A stretch of DNA of 64,000 nucleotides from Lachnoclostridium sp. UBA1175 (GTDB lineage: Bacteria; Bacillota; Clostridia; Lachnospirales; Lachnospiraceae). Below are positions 48,313 to 57,738 of this stretch, piece by piece. The notes below the pieces were generated by a model. The model was given only the letters and a program-made list of their open reading frames with translations, searched no databases and was not told the origin of the DNA. The position numbers and the translations under genes are program-made. The stretch lies in contig DBYX01000010.1 of NCBI GenBank assembly GCA_002311665.1, positions 62,001 to 126,000 of the forward strand, given 5' to 3'. Position 1 is the first letter of the stretch. Every line of letters starts with the position of its first letter.

Positions 48313-49842
48313 TCAGCGGTACACGAAATCCGTGAACACCGCTGTGCCGCCTGCCGCGACGCTCGAAAACGCGCACAGGCCGAACCTTACGCCCGTAAAA
48401 TGATCCAGCCGGAAATACAGCTTGTGCGGCTCTCCGACCGCAGACTCCCGACCGTCCCTGCGTGTGAAGAACGTCACGGTGTCCTTCATCTCCCAAAACT
48501 CCGCACGGATGCCGACGGTGACCGTGTCCCCGACAAGCTCCTCGCGGAATGTGATCTCGCCCGGCTCCGTGTCGTTGGCGCCGATGCCGAAGCCCTTCAC
48601 GGGTTCCTTCCGCTCGATCACGGTGAGGTATCGCCTGCCGTTCTCAACCAAAACCCCGACTGCCGCGTAGCATCCCTGCAGCGCGCACAGCCCCGCGAAG
48701 TCTCCGTCCGCAAGCTTCGACACATCCACCGTGACCTCCGCCTCGCACTCCGGAAAACGCATCCTCTGCGTGAGCGTATTTCTCGCCTGTGTCAGGTTCG
48801 CGCACACCGCGCCCGTCGTGATGGCAAGCCCGCCTTCCGGCAGGAGCGCCCAGTGCGCGTCATCCGGCACGTGGTTCCACTGCCACTGCGGCGCGATCGT
48901 TCCGCCGTCGAACCGGTCCGAAATGAACAGCGGTGCATATTCGTACCCCGGTCTCGTGCTCACCACATCGATGTCCTCCGGGAGCACTCCGTCATCGCCG
49001 TACACCGGCCAGCCGTCTCTCCACGTCACCGGCACGAGTACCGGGATCCTTCCGACCGCCCCGGAGTCGCGGAACAATACGGCGAACCATCGCCCGTCCG
49101 GTGTGTCGACAAGGCCGCCCTGCGCGATACCCTGTCCACAGTATCCGCCGTCGTCCCAGAACAGGTCGTGCCCGACATAATCCCCATCGAGCCGGTCGCT
49201 GATGAACACCGCCTCGGTGCGGCGCTGCGTCTCCTTCGGCCAGTGGATCAGCGTGAGGACGTATCGTCCGCCGATCTTATACAGATGCGCGCCCTCATAC
49301 CCGAGGAACACCTTCTCGCGGTCGTCTCGCACGATCACGCAGTCCGTGCCGCCCTCCGCCGGCCCCGAGAGATCGGCAGCAAGCTCCGTCAGGCGGATCT
49401 CCGTGTTGCCGGACACCAGATAAGCGCGCCCGTCCTCCGCAAAATACAGCGAGGCGTCGTGGTAATACCCCTTGATCTTCCGGTGCTCCCACGGCCCCGT
49501 GATCTCCGTCGCCGTGAACAGGTGCGTGTCGCTCTGCCCGTGGCTCACGAAAACCACATAGAACCAGCTCTCGTGATACCGGAGCGATGCGGCCCACATA
49601 CCCTTGCCGTAGCTGTTCTCGCCCTGCTCCAGACGATTTGCGGGTGTTCCGTCCAACTCGTCGAACAGGTATGTCGCGATCTCCCAGTTGGCCAGATCGT
49701 ACGAGCGCAGGATGACGCCGCCCGGCGAATAATACATCGTCGTGCTGACCATATAGTAGGTGTCGTCCACGCGGATCACATCCGGATCGGGATAGTCGGT
49801 TTTCGTAATGGGATTGATATTTTTCATACGCTCGTTGCTCAC
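48313..49842 (-). CDS. GH43 beta-xylosidase/alpha-L-arabinofuranosidase
   Basis: This 509-residue protein has the GH43 five-bladed propeller with the general base Asp in ITKTDYPDPDVIRVDDTYYMVSTT, MWAASLRYHE and the acid Glu in LGYEGAHLYKIGGRYVL. A beta-sandwich C-terminal domain from about 300 (FISDRFDGGTIAPQWQWNHVPD to the end) is typical of GH43 subfamilies with xylosidase/arabinosidase activity. No signal peptide is present. It begins with GTG overlapping the stop of the spermidine synthase-like gene; an ATG five codons later is possible. Confidence 0.92.
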   Translation of the reverse strand: MSNERMKNINPITKTDYPDPDVIRVDDTYYMVSTTMYYSPGGVILRSYDLANWEIATYLFDELDGTPANRLEQGENSYGKGMWAASLRYHESWFYVVFVSHGQSDTHLFTATEITGPWEHRKIKGYYHDASLYFAEDGRAYLVSGNTEIRLTELAADLSGPAEGGTDCVIVRDDREKVFLGYEGAHLYKIGGRYVLTLIHWPKETQRRTEAVFISDRLDGDYVGHDLFWDDGGYCGQGIAQGGLVDTPDGRWFAVLFRDSGAVGRIPVLVPVTWRDGWPVYGDDGVLPEDIDVVSTRPGYEYAPLFISDRFDGGTIAPQWQWNHVPDDAHWALLPEGGLAITTGAVCANLTQARNTLTQRMRFPECEAEVTVDVSKLADGDFAGLCALQGCYAAVGVLVENGRRYLTVIERKEPVKGFGIGANDTEPGEITFREELVGDTVTVGIRAEFWEMKDTVTFFTRRDGRESAVGEPHKLYFRLDHFTGVRFGLCAFSSVAAGGTAVFTDFVYR

Positions 49843-51533
49843 AGCTCGTTGAGCAGCCCCTTCAGCCCTTTTTCCTCATAGATCTTGCGGTACCTCTCCA
49901 CCTCCTCGCGGATGAGGTCGTCAATGACGCGCATTCCCAGAAGCTCTACAGGCGCACGGTCGTCCGTCATAACGCGGTCGCCCGCCTCATACACCTGCAG
50001 ATTGTCCGAGACGCGCCGCATCATCGCCGCGAGATCGGTGTTATTTTCCTTGGCGATCTGCCCCGCGAGATCCGCGGGCTCGCCCATACACGCGAAGAGT
50101 TCCTGGTTCGTCGAGCCGGATACATCAACCGTCCTCACCCAGGGGAACACACTCGCGATCGTGTCCGCGAGATACCGGTTGATCCCGTCCTCGCGGTTGC
50201 CTTTCATGTTCATATTGACGACCATCACGCCGCCTTCCGTCAGGTGGTCGCGCACCAGTTCAAAGAACTCGACAGAGGACATCTGAAACGGGATCGTGAT
50301 GTCCTGGTAGGCGTCGACCATGATGATGTCGTAGCGGGTGTCGACCGCATTCAGAAACGCGCGCCCGTCGTAGGTCGTCACCTTCACCTCCGGCGACAGC
50401 GCAAAATACTCCTTCGCCAGCTCCGTGATCTTCCCGTCGATCTCGACACCCTCGACCGTCACATTATCGAAGTACCGGTTGCACTGCGTGGCAAATGTCC
50501 CCGACCCGTTGCCGAGCACGAGGATCGACAGCTCCCCGCGATCGTGCACGCCCGCCAGAAACGGAGCCGCCATCGCGTAGTCGTAGTACATTCCGGTCAG
50601 CGCGCCGTCCTTGCGGAAGATTGACTGCACGCCGAAGAGCACGTTGGTGGACAGCACGACCTGTTTGTCGTCCTCGTACACCTGCAGGTAGTTGTAGATC
50701 GACTCACCCTCGTAGGTGAGGTCCTTCTGCCAGAACGCGAAACTGCTGCTGTGTCCGAAGATGCAGCATACGATAAATATGATCCCCGCCGCCGGCAGCT
50801 TCTTGATCTTCCGCACCGCAACGCCCGAGGTGATGAAATACACCGCGACGAGCGCGAGCAGAATGCCCGCGAAGATCAGGAACGTGATCGCCGTTCCGAC
50901 CGCCGGGATGCTGATGAACGTCGGCACGAACGTACCGATGATGCTTCCGACCGTGTTGGCCGCATTCAGGTTTCCGACGAGGCGGCCGTTGTCCTCAAGG
51001 TTGTCCGTCGCGAATTTGACGAGGGACGGGGTGACCGTGCCGAGCAGAAAGAGCGGGAACACGAAGATCACCATACAAGCCGCGAAGCCCGCGATCACCA
51101 GAAAATTGCTGCTCACCGTGAAGATCAGAAGCGCCGAGATTCCGATGATGATGTAGCGTCCGACCACCGGGATCAGCGCGATCCACACCGCCGCGATCAG
51201 CACGCGCGTGTAGAGGCGGTCCGGGTCGGGCTTTTTGTCCGCGCTGCGCCCGCCGTATATGTTGCCGAGCGCCATCGCGATCATGATGGTTCCGATGATG
51301 ATCGTCCACACGATCTGCGACGAGCTGAAATACGGCGCCAGCAGACGGCTCGCACCGAGCTCCACCGCCATCACGGACATTCCCGCAAAAAATTCGGTCA
51401 GGTACAGAAACACCCTCTTTCGCAAAATGGGCCGTCTCTCCGCCAGCGAGCGGATCGCCGTGCCGTCGCCCGCGGACTCCTTCCCTTCGGTTTCGACGTT
51501 CTTCGTAATGTCTTCCTTGTTGTTCGGGTCCAT
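49839..51533 (-). CDS. Fused membrane/spermidine synthase-like protein
   Basis: This 564-residue protein starts MDPNNKEDITKN behind GAGGAAC. The N-terminal half has about eight helices beginning FLYLTEFFAGMSVMAVELGASRLLAPYF, the MFS-like half of fused-MFS/spermidine synthases. The C-terminal half from about 275 is a SpeE-like methyltransferase fold: LSILVLGNGSGTFATQC, VEGVEIDGKITELAKEYF, VTTYDGRAFLNAVDTRYDIIMVDAYQ. SpeE proteins transfer aminopropyl groups, but the reaction of membrane-fused members is generally unproven. It precedes and overlaps the GH43 gene. Confidence 0.87.
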   Translation of the reverse strand: MDPNNKEDITKNVETEGKESAGDGTAIRSLAERRPILRKRVFLYLTEFFAGMSVMAVELGASRLLAPYFSSSQIVWTIIIGTIMIAMALGNIYGGRSADKKPDPDRLYTRVLIAAVWIALIPVVGRYIIIGISALLIFTVSSNFLVIAGFAACMVIFVFPLFLLGTVTPSLVKFATDNLEDNGRLVGNLNAANTVGSIIGTFVPTFISIPAVGTAITFLIFAGILLALVAVYFITSGVAVRKIKKLPAAGIIFIVCCIFGHSSSFAFWQKDLTYEGESIYNYLQVYEDDKQVVLSTNVLFGVQSIFRKDGALTGMYYDYAMAAPFLAGVHDRGELSILVLGNGSGTFATQCNRYFDNVTVEGVEIDGKITELAKEYFALSPEVKVTTYDGRAFLNAVDTRYDIIMVDAYQDITIPFQMSSVEFFELVRDHLTEGGVMVVNMNMKGNREDGINRYLADTIASVFPWVRTVDVSGSTNQELFACMGEPADLAGQIAKENNTDLAAMMRRVSDNLQVYEAGDRVMTDDRAPVELLGMRVIDDLIREEVERYRKIYEEKGLKGLLNEL

Positions 51534-51550
51534 GTTCCTCAAACTCCCCC

Positions 51551-52207
51551 TCAATTGATTTTCGTGAGCATCCACTCACATGCGTCGTTCATATCCTCCG
51601 CGACATACGCCGAGAGCTCGCGCATCTCCTCCGTGGCCGGCAGCAGATCCGGCACCATCACCGGCAGCATTCCCGCGGCGTGCGCGGCGCGGATACCGTT
51701 GTGCGAGTCCTCCACCGCGATCGCCTCCCCGGGCGAGACGCCGAGCGCCTCACAGGCGTTGAGGAAGATCTCCGGGTGCGGCTTCGAGTGCGTCACCGTG
51801 TCACCGCCGACCACCGCGCCGAAATACCGATCGATCCCCGCCGACTCCAGGTGCCGCAGCACCTTCTCGCGCCTCGTCGATGACGCCACCGCGATCTTCA
51901 CGCCGGCGGCCGCAAGCTTCTCAAGCGTCTCGCGAACGCCGTCCTTCACGGGCACGCCGTTCTCCTCGATGCATTGGTTATACATCGCGCTCGTGCGCTT
52001 GCAATACTCCTTATACGGAAAATCCTTCCCGTAGTTTTCGTACACGATGCGCTCCGTCGTCTCCGCATTGACGCCGATGCACAGCGCGTACACCTCCGGC
52101 ATATTCGGGATGCCGTCCTCCTCAGCCAGCTTCAGCCAGCACAACCGGCACAGCCGCTCCGTGTCGAACAGAACGCCGTCCATATCAAAAACAACCGCTG
52201 TGATCAT
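51551..52207 (-). CDS. HAD-family phosphatase, beta-phosphoglucomutase-like
   Basis: This 218-residue protein starts MITAVVFDMDGVLFDTERL (motif I DMDGV) behind GGGAG. It has IAVASSTRREKVLRHLESAGI, HSKPHPEIFLNACEALGV and IAVEDSHNGIRAAHAAGM, the exact pattern of the beta-PGM/YniC-like HAD group with a helical cap. Such enzymes remove or transfer phosphate on sugar phosphates. The next gene downstream starts 18 bases after its stop. Confidence 0.9.
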   Translation of the reverse strand: MITAVVFDMDGVLFDTERLCRLCWLKLAEEDGIPNMPEVYALCIGVNAETTERIVYENYGKDFPYKEYCKRTSAMYNQCIEENGVPVKDGVRETLEKLAAAGVKIAVASSTRREKVLRHLESAGIDRYFGAVVGGDTVTHSKPHPEIFLNACEALGVSPGEAIAVEDSHNGIRAAHAAGMLPVMVPDLLPATEEMRELSAYVAEDMNDACEWMLTKIN

Positions 52208-52276
52208 AGTACTCCCTGCCGGCGTCCCCGCCGGGATCAAAAGCGCCGCAACCGCGCGGCGCAGTATACATCCGTG

Positions 52277-52702
52277 TTACTGGATCCGGCCCTCACCGCC
52301 CATCAGCCGCGTCATCTCCTCGATGCGCTCGATCGGGAACGGAGGGTTCGTGAGCGGACGAAGCGCGATCGACATCAACTTCATCGGATTGTCGTCCGCG
52401 GCGACGCGGTTCGAGCTCATCGCCCCGCACACGCGGCAGCGGTGAATGATCGCCCACTCGCCGTTCTTGCGCACCCACACCGCGATCGCGTCCATGTGGC
52501 CGCCGCAGTCGCTCTCGCGATCCCCGGGCTCGATGTCCACATGCAGGCTCGTCAGGCAGTTCGGGCAATGGTTTCTGTGATCGCTGCCGGCACCGTCCGG
52601 CACGACCGTTCTGCCGCATTCCTTGCACACGAACGTCTCGTCGCACGGATGCGTTTTATAGTAACCTTTCTCGTAGGATCTTCTCTTGTTCTCGCGGTTC
52701 AT
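52277..52702 (-). CDS. RNHCP-domain zinc-ribbon protein
   Basis: This 141-residue protein starts MNRENKRRSYEKGYYKTHPC behind a perfect AAAGGAGG. It has ETFVCKECG and GSDHRNHCPNCLTS, which contains the RNHCP motif that names the family, then RCRVCGAM. The Cys pairs should bind zinc. RNHCP proteins are small and function is unknown; nucleic-acid binding is often assumed. A promoter with 17-base spacing lies upstream at 52784-52812. Confidence 0.88.
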   Translation of the reverse strand: MNRENKRRSYEKGYYKTHPCDETFVCKECGRTVVPDGAGSDHRNHCPNCLTSLHVDIEPGDRESDCGGHMDAIAVWVRKNGEWAIIHRCRVCGAMSSNRVAADDNPMKLMSIALRPLTNPPFPIERIEEMTRLMGGEGRIQ

Positions 52703-52783
52703 AAGTACCTCCTTTGTCGCGCCCGCGATCCCTCCGGATACGATGTCGCACCGGCGGCGGGGCACATTTTCACATATGCTAAC

Positions 52784-52812
52784 AGTTTACCATATGACGC
52801 CGCTTTACACAA
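52784..52812 (-). promoter_or_regulatory. Promoter of the RNHCP gene
   Basis: On the minus strand TTGTGT and TAAACT are spaced by 17 bases. Each box matches the consensus at four of six positions. The site lies about 80 bases before the ATG. Confidence 0.45.
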
Positions 52813-52880
52813 CGGTTAAGACCCGTTATGTCCTGTCATATCCTTTCCATTTCGCGCAGCGATTTTCCGCCCGCGAACGC

Positions 52881-52911
52881 AAAAAAACGACGCACCGCAC
52901 AGGTGCGCCGT
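52881..52911 (-). terminator. Intrinsic terminator of the envelope gene group
   Basis: Minus-strand ACGGCGCACC pairs with GGTGCGTCGT around TGTGC (one G-U pair), followed by seven T residues. A second perfect hairpin, CGGCAG/CTGCCG at 52936-52955, lies between it and the stop of the single-pass membrane protein gene. Confidence 0.85.
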
Positions 52912-52964
52912 TTCGCTGTTTTGTCTGTTTGAACCGGCAGAAGGCTTCCTGCCGTCAGGTTCTT

Positions 52965-54554
52965 CTACTCCTCGTCGACTCCGTAATTCTGCTTTGCGCT
53001 CGCGAGCATATCACCGAGCGTCCAGCGCGGATTGTCCTTGCCGTCATCCGTGTCGTCACAGTAGACGAAGTAGAGCGTGGAATCCATAACGCTGGTAACC
53101 TTGCTTCCGCCCTTGACCAGCTTCATATTCTTGACGAAATGAATGTGGATGGAGAAGCAGTTGTCCGTGAACTCGCAGTAGTCCTTCACCTCAAGTTCCG
53201 TGTACTCCGGGTTCATGATCGTGTGATCGCTGACGAACCGGATATCCGGGCCCTTGGCGTACTCCTCCGCCTTGTCGTAGAAGAGCGAATGCTTGAGCAG
53301 ATATGTGCGGATCTCCGCGAGACCGCGGTTGCTGCCTTTGAGGTCGTTCGTCACGAAATCCATCCACTTCTTTGCGGTCTCCAGCGCCAGATTGTACCGA
53401 TCCTGCGGAGCCTCCAGCCCCTTCTGCGGAGCGTATGTGATGCTGAAGCAGCCGTTCTCATCCGGCGTCACAGCCACATTCTCACCGTTCTCATCCGTGA
53501 CAACCACCTCAGGCTGATACACGAGATTGCTCACCTTGTACGTGAGGTCGAGCGGGATGGGAACATAGTCCCTGACATACTCGAGTTCCTTCGGATACTC
53601 GGACTCGGCGATGACGTGCTCCCTCGTGAGCGGCTTGCCGTTGACCGTGATCGTGTAGTTCTCGGGCACGGTGTAGGTGTAGTCCTTCGTGCTGTAGTTC
53701 TTGTTGATCACCGCGGAGACGGACGAGATCTTCCATTCGCACACCTCGAGGATCGCAAGGATCTTGCGGGGATTGTACGAGGTCATCGTCATTCGCGCGA
53801 TCGCCTTGCCCTGGTCATCCAGGATGTCGTACACCGGGTTGGTCGTGCTGTAACTGTTCTCGTTCTTTATACAGGAAAATGTCTGCACCGCCTTCAGCCT
53901 GTCGAGGTACTCATTCTTGACCAGGTCCTCATCCTGGAACTCTCCCTGAAGCTTCCAATCGGTCGACTCTTTGAACTCCTTGAACTCACCCTCGATGGAA
54001 CCGTCGCGCACTTTTGTGACGAACTCCTCCAACAGGCGGTTTGCGTTATTTTCCGGCTGCGACTTCTCGTAATCCTTGAGGCATCGTCCGGTGTATCTCC
54101 AGAGCCAGATGCCCACGCCGATCAGGAAGATCGACCACAATACGAGAAATACGATGAAGATACGGCGTCCGCGGATCAGTTTCTTCCGCTCCGCATCCTT
54201 CTTTCTCTTCGAGTTTCCGCGGTTCGGTCTGCCGCCGCGCGGAGGCGTTGCTCCCCCGTTGTCCGGGTCGCCCGGCCGGTCCGGCCCGCTTATATCTTTG
54301 CCCGTCGAGGAGCGTGTGATCGCCCTTTCGCGTGTCGGGATCTCCCTTTCGCGGGTCGGTGTCTCCGATCTCTCCGGTCTCACGCTCCCTGTCGATACGC
54401 GGCCGGCACTCTTCCCTGCGGAACTTCTGTCGGCCTTCAGCGAGCTCCAAAACTCGTCGTCATCGCTCTCCGTCTCGTTGCGGTACGCATCGTACAGATT
54501 GCGGTAGCGCTCGCCGCGCACAGGCTTTTTCTTGTTGTTCTCTTCCGTTGCCAC
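52965..54554 (-). CDS. Large single-pass membrane protein, extracytoplasmic domain of unknown function
   Basis: The start is a GTG behind GGGGGAGA, encoding VATEENNKKKPVRGERYRNLYDAYRNE. The 529-residue product has a cytoplasmic N-terminal region of about 125 residues rich in Arg, Pro, Ser and Gly with repeated PTRERE/PTRER motifs. One helix follows (IFIVFLVLWSIFLIGVGIWLW), then about 375 extracytoplasmic residues with beta-rich stretches (YTYTVPENYTITVNGKPLTREHV, then YNPRKILAILEV). No enzyme motif is seen. It follows the phosphodiester glycosidase gene by 22 bases and shares its size of ectodomain, suggesting a partner in wall or envelope work. Confidence 0.75.
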   Translation of the reverse strand: MATEENNKKKPVRGERYRNLYDAYRNETESDDDEFWSSLKADRSSAGKSAGRVSTGSVRPERSETPTREREIPTRERAITRSSTGKDISGPDRPGDPDNGGATPPRGGRPNRGNSKRKKDAERKKLIRGRRIFIVFLVLWSIFLIGVGIWLWRYTGRCLKDYEKSQPENNANRLLEEFVTKVRDGSIEGEFKEFKESTDWKLQGEFQDEDLVKNEYLDRLKAVQTFSCIKNENSYSTTNPVYDILDDQGKAIARMTMTSYNPRKILAILEVCEWKISSVSAVINKNYSTKDYTYTVPENYTITVNGKPLTREHVIAESEYPKELEYVRDYVPIPLDLTYKVSNLVYQPEVVVTDENGENVAVTPDENGCFSITYAPQKGLEAPQDRYNLALETAKKWMDFVTNDLKGSNRGLAEIRTYLLKHSLFYDKAEEYAKGPDIRFVSDHTIMNPEYTELEVKDYCEFTDNCFSIHIHFVKNMKLVKGGSKVTSVMDSTLYFVYCDDTDDGKDNPRWTLGDMLASAKQNYGVDEE

Positions 54555-54576
54555 TGAGTGACTCTCCCCCTGTCGA

Positions 54577-55668
54577 TTATTTTTGCTTCGGCATAACGAC
54601 CATGGCATCCGGAAGACGCCACGAGGAATGCTGGTAATAGAATGTCACGCTCGTCATCTCGTACTTTCCGCCGTAGTACATCGACGAGGAGCTGCCGCCG
54701 TCGAGATTGGCCGCGGTGTACGCGCCGTACTCGAGCATCACGCTGATCAGGTCGGCTGCCGTCGCTCCGAGATGTCCGCCCGCGCCGCGGCCGTCCGTCA
54801 CGAAGAGCAGGATCGCGCCGTCCTTGCGCTGTCCGATGGCGGTACGCGGGTTGCTGCCGCTGCCGAGACCCTGCATCTCACGCCCCTTGCCGTTGATCAC
54901 CAGCGGCACAAAATGGTTGTTCTCGTCCTTGAACTCCTCCTGGAAGGTGACCGCATCGCGGATGTGCTTCTCCTCGATGAGCTTCTTCACATCGTCGGCC
55001 TTCATCCCCTCGAGGTTCTCGATCACAAGGATGTCCTTGTCGGTGAAACCGATCAGGTAGAGTCCCCGCTGATTCGGCTTGTTATACTGGATCTGCCCCT
55101 TCGAAACGACTACGCCGTAGGGGCTTCCGCCCTTGTTGTTGTCCGACTGGTACAGACCGCCGTTCACGCCGCCGACACCACCGGTCAACGTCACGATCTT
55201 GTCAAGGTCCTTGCCGTATTCGCTCCACGGGTACGTCGTTCCTACGATCACCTGGGACGGATCCTTGATGATCATCATTTTCCCGAAGAATGTTCGACCC
55301 GGATACTCCTCGATCCGCACACCGTTCTCGTCGAACACTTCCTTCTTGGCCGTCGGGTCGGATGTCTGGCCCTTGCCGCCGTTCTCGTCGTGCTCGATCA
55401 CGATACCCGTCTCATCGATCTCGGTCTCCATCGGCTTCAGCTTGTTGGCGTCGACGATCTCCTTGATCTCCTCTTCCGACAGCACCAGGTTCGGAACAAA
55501 CTTAAGCTGTCCGGTCTCCAGGAATGTCGTGACGAACGTGGCCTTCGCGGCCTTCGACGGTCCGTTGCAGCAGCGGTACAGCACCGCGTACAGCGCACCC
55601 GCCACAAGCAGCAATGTCACCATGATCGTGATGAAAAATCTCAGCAAATACCTTAAAAATCTCTTCAT
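54577..55668 (-). CDS. Membrane-anchored phosphodiester glycosidase (NAGPA/DUF2233 domain)
   Basis: This 363-residue protein starts MKRFLRYLLRFFITIMVTLLLVAGALYAVLY, a single N-terminal anchor, behind AGGAGA. The C-terminal part is an NAGPA domain: GGVGGVNGGLYQ, GSNPRTAIGQRKDGAILLFVTDGRG, LGATAADLISVMLEYGAYTAANLDGGSSSSMYYGG. Such enzymes cleave sugar-phosphodiester links, for example on teichoic acids, capsule or GlcNAc-1-phosphate caps. The active domain should be outside the cell. Its neighbours (GT2-GtrA, PAP2) make wall glycopolymer processing likely. Confidence 0.88.
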   Translation of the reverse strand: MKRFLRYLLRFFITIMVTLLLVAGALYAVLYRCCNGPSKAAKATFVTTFLETGQLKFVPNLVLSEEEIKEIVDANKLKPMETEIDETGIVIEHDENGGKGQTSDPTAKKEVFDENGVRIEEYPGRTFFGKMMIIKDPSQVIVGTTYPWSEYGKDLDKIVTLTGGVGGVNGGLYQSDNNKGGSPYGVVVSKGQIQYNKPNQRGLYLIGFTDKDILVIENLEGMKADDVKKLIEEKHIRDAVTFQEEFKDENNHFVPLVINGKGREMQGLGSGSNPRTAIGQRKDGAILLFVTDGRGAGGHLGATAADLISVMLEYGAYTAANLDGGSSSSMYYGGKYEMTSVTFYYQHSSWRLPDAMVVMPKQK

Positions 55669-55750
55669 AGGGTTCTCCTGTCTCTGTGTCCGCGCTCCCA
55701 CACAGCCGCGGAACTTTCAATGCACTGCAGCGTATCCCGCCGCGCCCGCA

Positions 55751-56860
55751 TCATTGTTTTTTCTTCGCAAACACCCACTTCTTCTGCACGAAGAAGCTGA
55801 TCGCAAACAAGCACATATCCACGCAGAATTTGACGACCGATTCCAGCAGGCCCGCCGTCAGGTGGAACACCCGCTCCGCCACATAGTCGACAAGCAGGAA
55901 GGATGCCGTCATCTGCAGGATCGCCAGTATGTAATACCGCACCATCGTCCCGGCGACCGATCCGTCGCTCCGGAACACCACCTTCCGGTTCAGGCAGAAA
56001 TTCAGAACGGAGCTGACCACGCGCGCGCCGACCGTCGCAAGCGCGATGCGAAGCCGGCTGTCCGCCGCCCGCATTCCCGCGCCCTCCAGCCCGACATTGA
56101 GCAGGAAGAACAACAGCGAGTCGACGACGAAGCACAGGAGCGACGCCCCCAGGAACTTCGCGAACACGGTAGTTCCGATGTGCTTGAATATGACCTTGTA
56201 AATCCTCCACGAATCGCGGAACGGATGAAAATGTGAGGACGCGTTGTCATCGATGTACACGGTGTCGATCACGACCTCGTGCAGCGCGATATGTTTGTCC
56301 TTGAAGATCAGCAGCTGGTTCGTCTCGTACTCGTAGCGCTCCCCCGCGATCTCACACATCAGCGGAAGATGCTGCGCGGGTATCGCGCGAAGCCCCGTCT
56401 GCGTGTCGCTGATCCTGATGCCGCAGAAGATGCGGAACACCGCCTTCGTGATGTTGTTGCCGTTGCGGCTCTTAAACGGAACGTCGGGCTTGCTGAAGTC
56501 GCGCACGCCGAGCACGATCTTGTCGCCCTCCGCGATCATCGCCTCCGCACAGGCGCGGATGTCCTTCGGCAAATGCTGCCCGTCCCCGTCGACCGTCACC
56601 ACTCCCCGGGATTCCGGGCGATTCTCCATCACGTATGCGAACGCCGTCTTCATCGCGCGGCCCTTGCCCTTGTTGACCTCATGCGTAAGCACGGTCACGC
56701 CGTCCATCGACGCCACCGTCTCAAAAGGCTTCTTATATTCCGCAGCGCTTCCGTCATCCACCACCACGATGTCCGTAAATCCTTCCGCGAGGATTCCTTC
56801 CACGGTCCGGATCATCTTCTCATCGGGGTTCAGGGACGGAAGAACGATCGTTACATTCAA
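55751..56860 (-). CDS. GT2 glycosyltransferase fused to a GtrA-like membrane domain
   Basis: Residues 1 to about 225 are a GT-A family 2 transferase of the dolichol-phosphate-mannose synthase type: VTIVLPSLNPDEKMI, IVVVDDGS, NKGKGRAMKTAFAYV and the metal-binding VVTVDGDGQHLP. Residues 235-369 form a GtrA domain with four helices (FLGASLLCFVVDSLLFFLLNVG, ARVVSSVLNFCLNRKVVF, AILQMTASFLLVDYV, CVDMCLFAISFFVQKKWVF). DPM-type enzymes load a sugar on polyprenyl phosphate and GtrA proteins help flip it. The fusion therefore suggests supply of lipid-linked sugar for surface glycosylation. Confidence 0.92.
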   Translation of the reverse strand: MNVTIVLPSLNPDEKMIRTVEGILAEGFTDIVVVDDGSAAEYKKPFETVASMDGVTVLTHEVNKGKGRAMKTAFAYVMENRPESRGVVTVDGDGQHLPKDIRACAEAMIAEGDKIVLGVRDFSKPDVPFKSRNGNNITKAVFRIFCGIRISDTQTGLRAIPAQHLPLMCEIAGERYEYETNQLLIFKDKHIALHEVVIDTVYIDDNASSHFHPFRDSWRIYKVIFKHIGTTVFAKFLGASLLCFVVDSLLFFLLNVGLEGAGMRAADSRLRIALATVGARVVSSVLNFCLNRKVVFRSDGSVAGTMVRYYILAILQMTASFLLVDYVAERVFHLTAGLLESVVKFCVDMCLFAISFFVQKKWVFAKKKQ

Positions 56861-56885
56861 ACCGAACCTCCCGGCGTAAAAACGC

Positions 56886-57476
56886 CTATTCTACAACTGT
56901 AGTCTCTCTCTTCTTCTCGTCTGCGACGTTCCGGTACCACTCGAATCTGCGGAACATCCATCTCTCGATCGCCCACGCGATCAGACCGAGCATAATGCCG
57001 TCCAGAAGGCCGGCGAGCACATCGCTCGGATAGTGGATCCCGATGTACAACCGTGAGAATCCGATCATCAGCGCGAGCACGATCAGAGGAATCGACCACC
57101 GCTTCTTAAGATACCCGCACAGCGCCACCGCCGAAGCCACGCTCGCCGCCGTGTGTCCCGACGGGAAGGAGGCATCCTTCGCGGGCGATACCTTCCAAAG
57201 GCGGAGCGCCTCGATCACCTCGTACGGTCTCGTGCGGTTCACCAGGGGCTTCAGGCAGAGATTGTTCAGAAGCAGTGATCCGAGCAGCGCGAACGCCGAG
57301 CAGAAGGCCGCCCGCCTCGTCTTCCGGAAGCACATCAGCACTGCCGTCAGTATGATCCAGAAGATCCCGGCGTTGCCCAGCGATGTAATGTTGGGGAAAA
57401 TGTAATCCAGAAACGCGCACCGGATATGATCCTGTATGTACAGCAAAATGTCAGCGTCCAAACTCAAAAGCGGCAT
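56886..57476 (-). CDS. PAP2-family membrane phosphatase
   Basis: This 196-residue protein starts MPLLSLDADILLYIQDHIRC behind AGGAG; a longer frame is not preceded by a site. It has the three PAP2 motifs: KPLVNRTRP, SFPSGHTA and SRLYIGIHYPSDV, with catalytic His residues in the second and third, in a five- or six-helix protein. The family removes phosphate from phosphatidic acid or undecaprenyl pyrophosphate. A TATAAT promoter lies about 95 bases upstream. It opens the four-gene envelope group. Confidence 0.9.
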   Translation of the reverse strand: MPLLSLDADILLYIQDHIRCAFLDYIFPNITSLGNAGIFWIILTAVLMCFRKTRRAAFCSAFALLGSLLLNNLCLKPLVNRTRPYEVIEALRLWKVSPAKDASFPSGHTAASVASAVALCGYLKKRWSIPLIVLALMIGFSRLYIGIHYPSDVLAGLLDGIMLGLIAWAIERWMFRRFEWYRNVADEKKRETTVVE

Positions 57477-57566
57477 ACCGCAACCTCTCCTTATATCACT
57501 TCGCGCAAACAGCTGCATGAAAATGAGTCTCCCCGCGCATGCAAACCCGCACAATAAACCAAGTAT

Positions 57567-57594
57567 ATTATACTCATGAAAGCGAAAAATACAA
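57567..57594 (-). promoter_or_regulatory. Promoter of the envelope gene group
   Basis: On the minus strand TTGTAT is followed after 16 bases by a perfect TATAAT, about 90 bases before the PAP2 start codon. Confidence 0.65.
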
Positions 57595-57701
57595 GAACAA
57601 GCCATAAAATCCCATGTTACATCTTTGTTAACTGCGGCACATTTTCCGACTGCCGAAGCCCCGTCTTATTTGATATACTCACAATATAAAGGCGGGTTCC
57701 C

Positions 57702-57720
57702 CGGCGGGTACAAACCGCCG
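57702..57720 (+). promoter_or_regulatory. Hairpin just upstream of a small-ORF ribosome binding site
   Basis: CGGCGG-GTACAAA-CCGCCG is a perfect 6-bp GC stem that ends four bases before AAGGAGG. It could modulate translation of the 42-codon ORF. A TATACT box near 57674 may belong to its promoter, but no -35 box stands out. Confidence 0.45.
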
Positions 57721-57738
57721 TATAAGGAGGATTTTACT

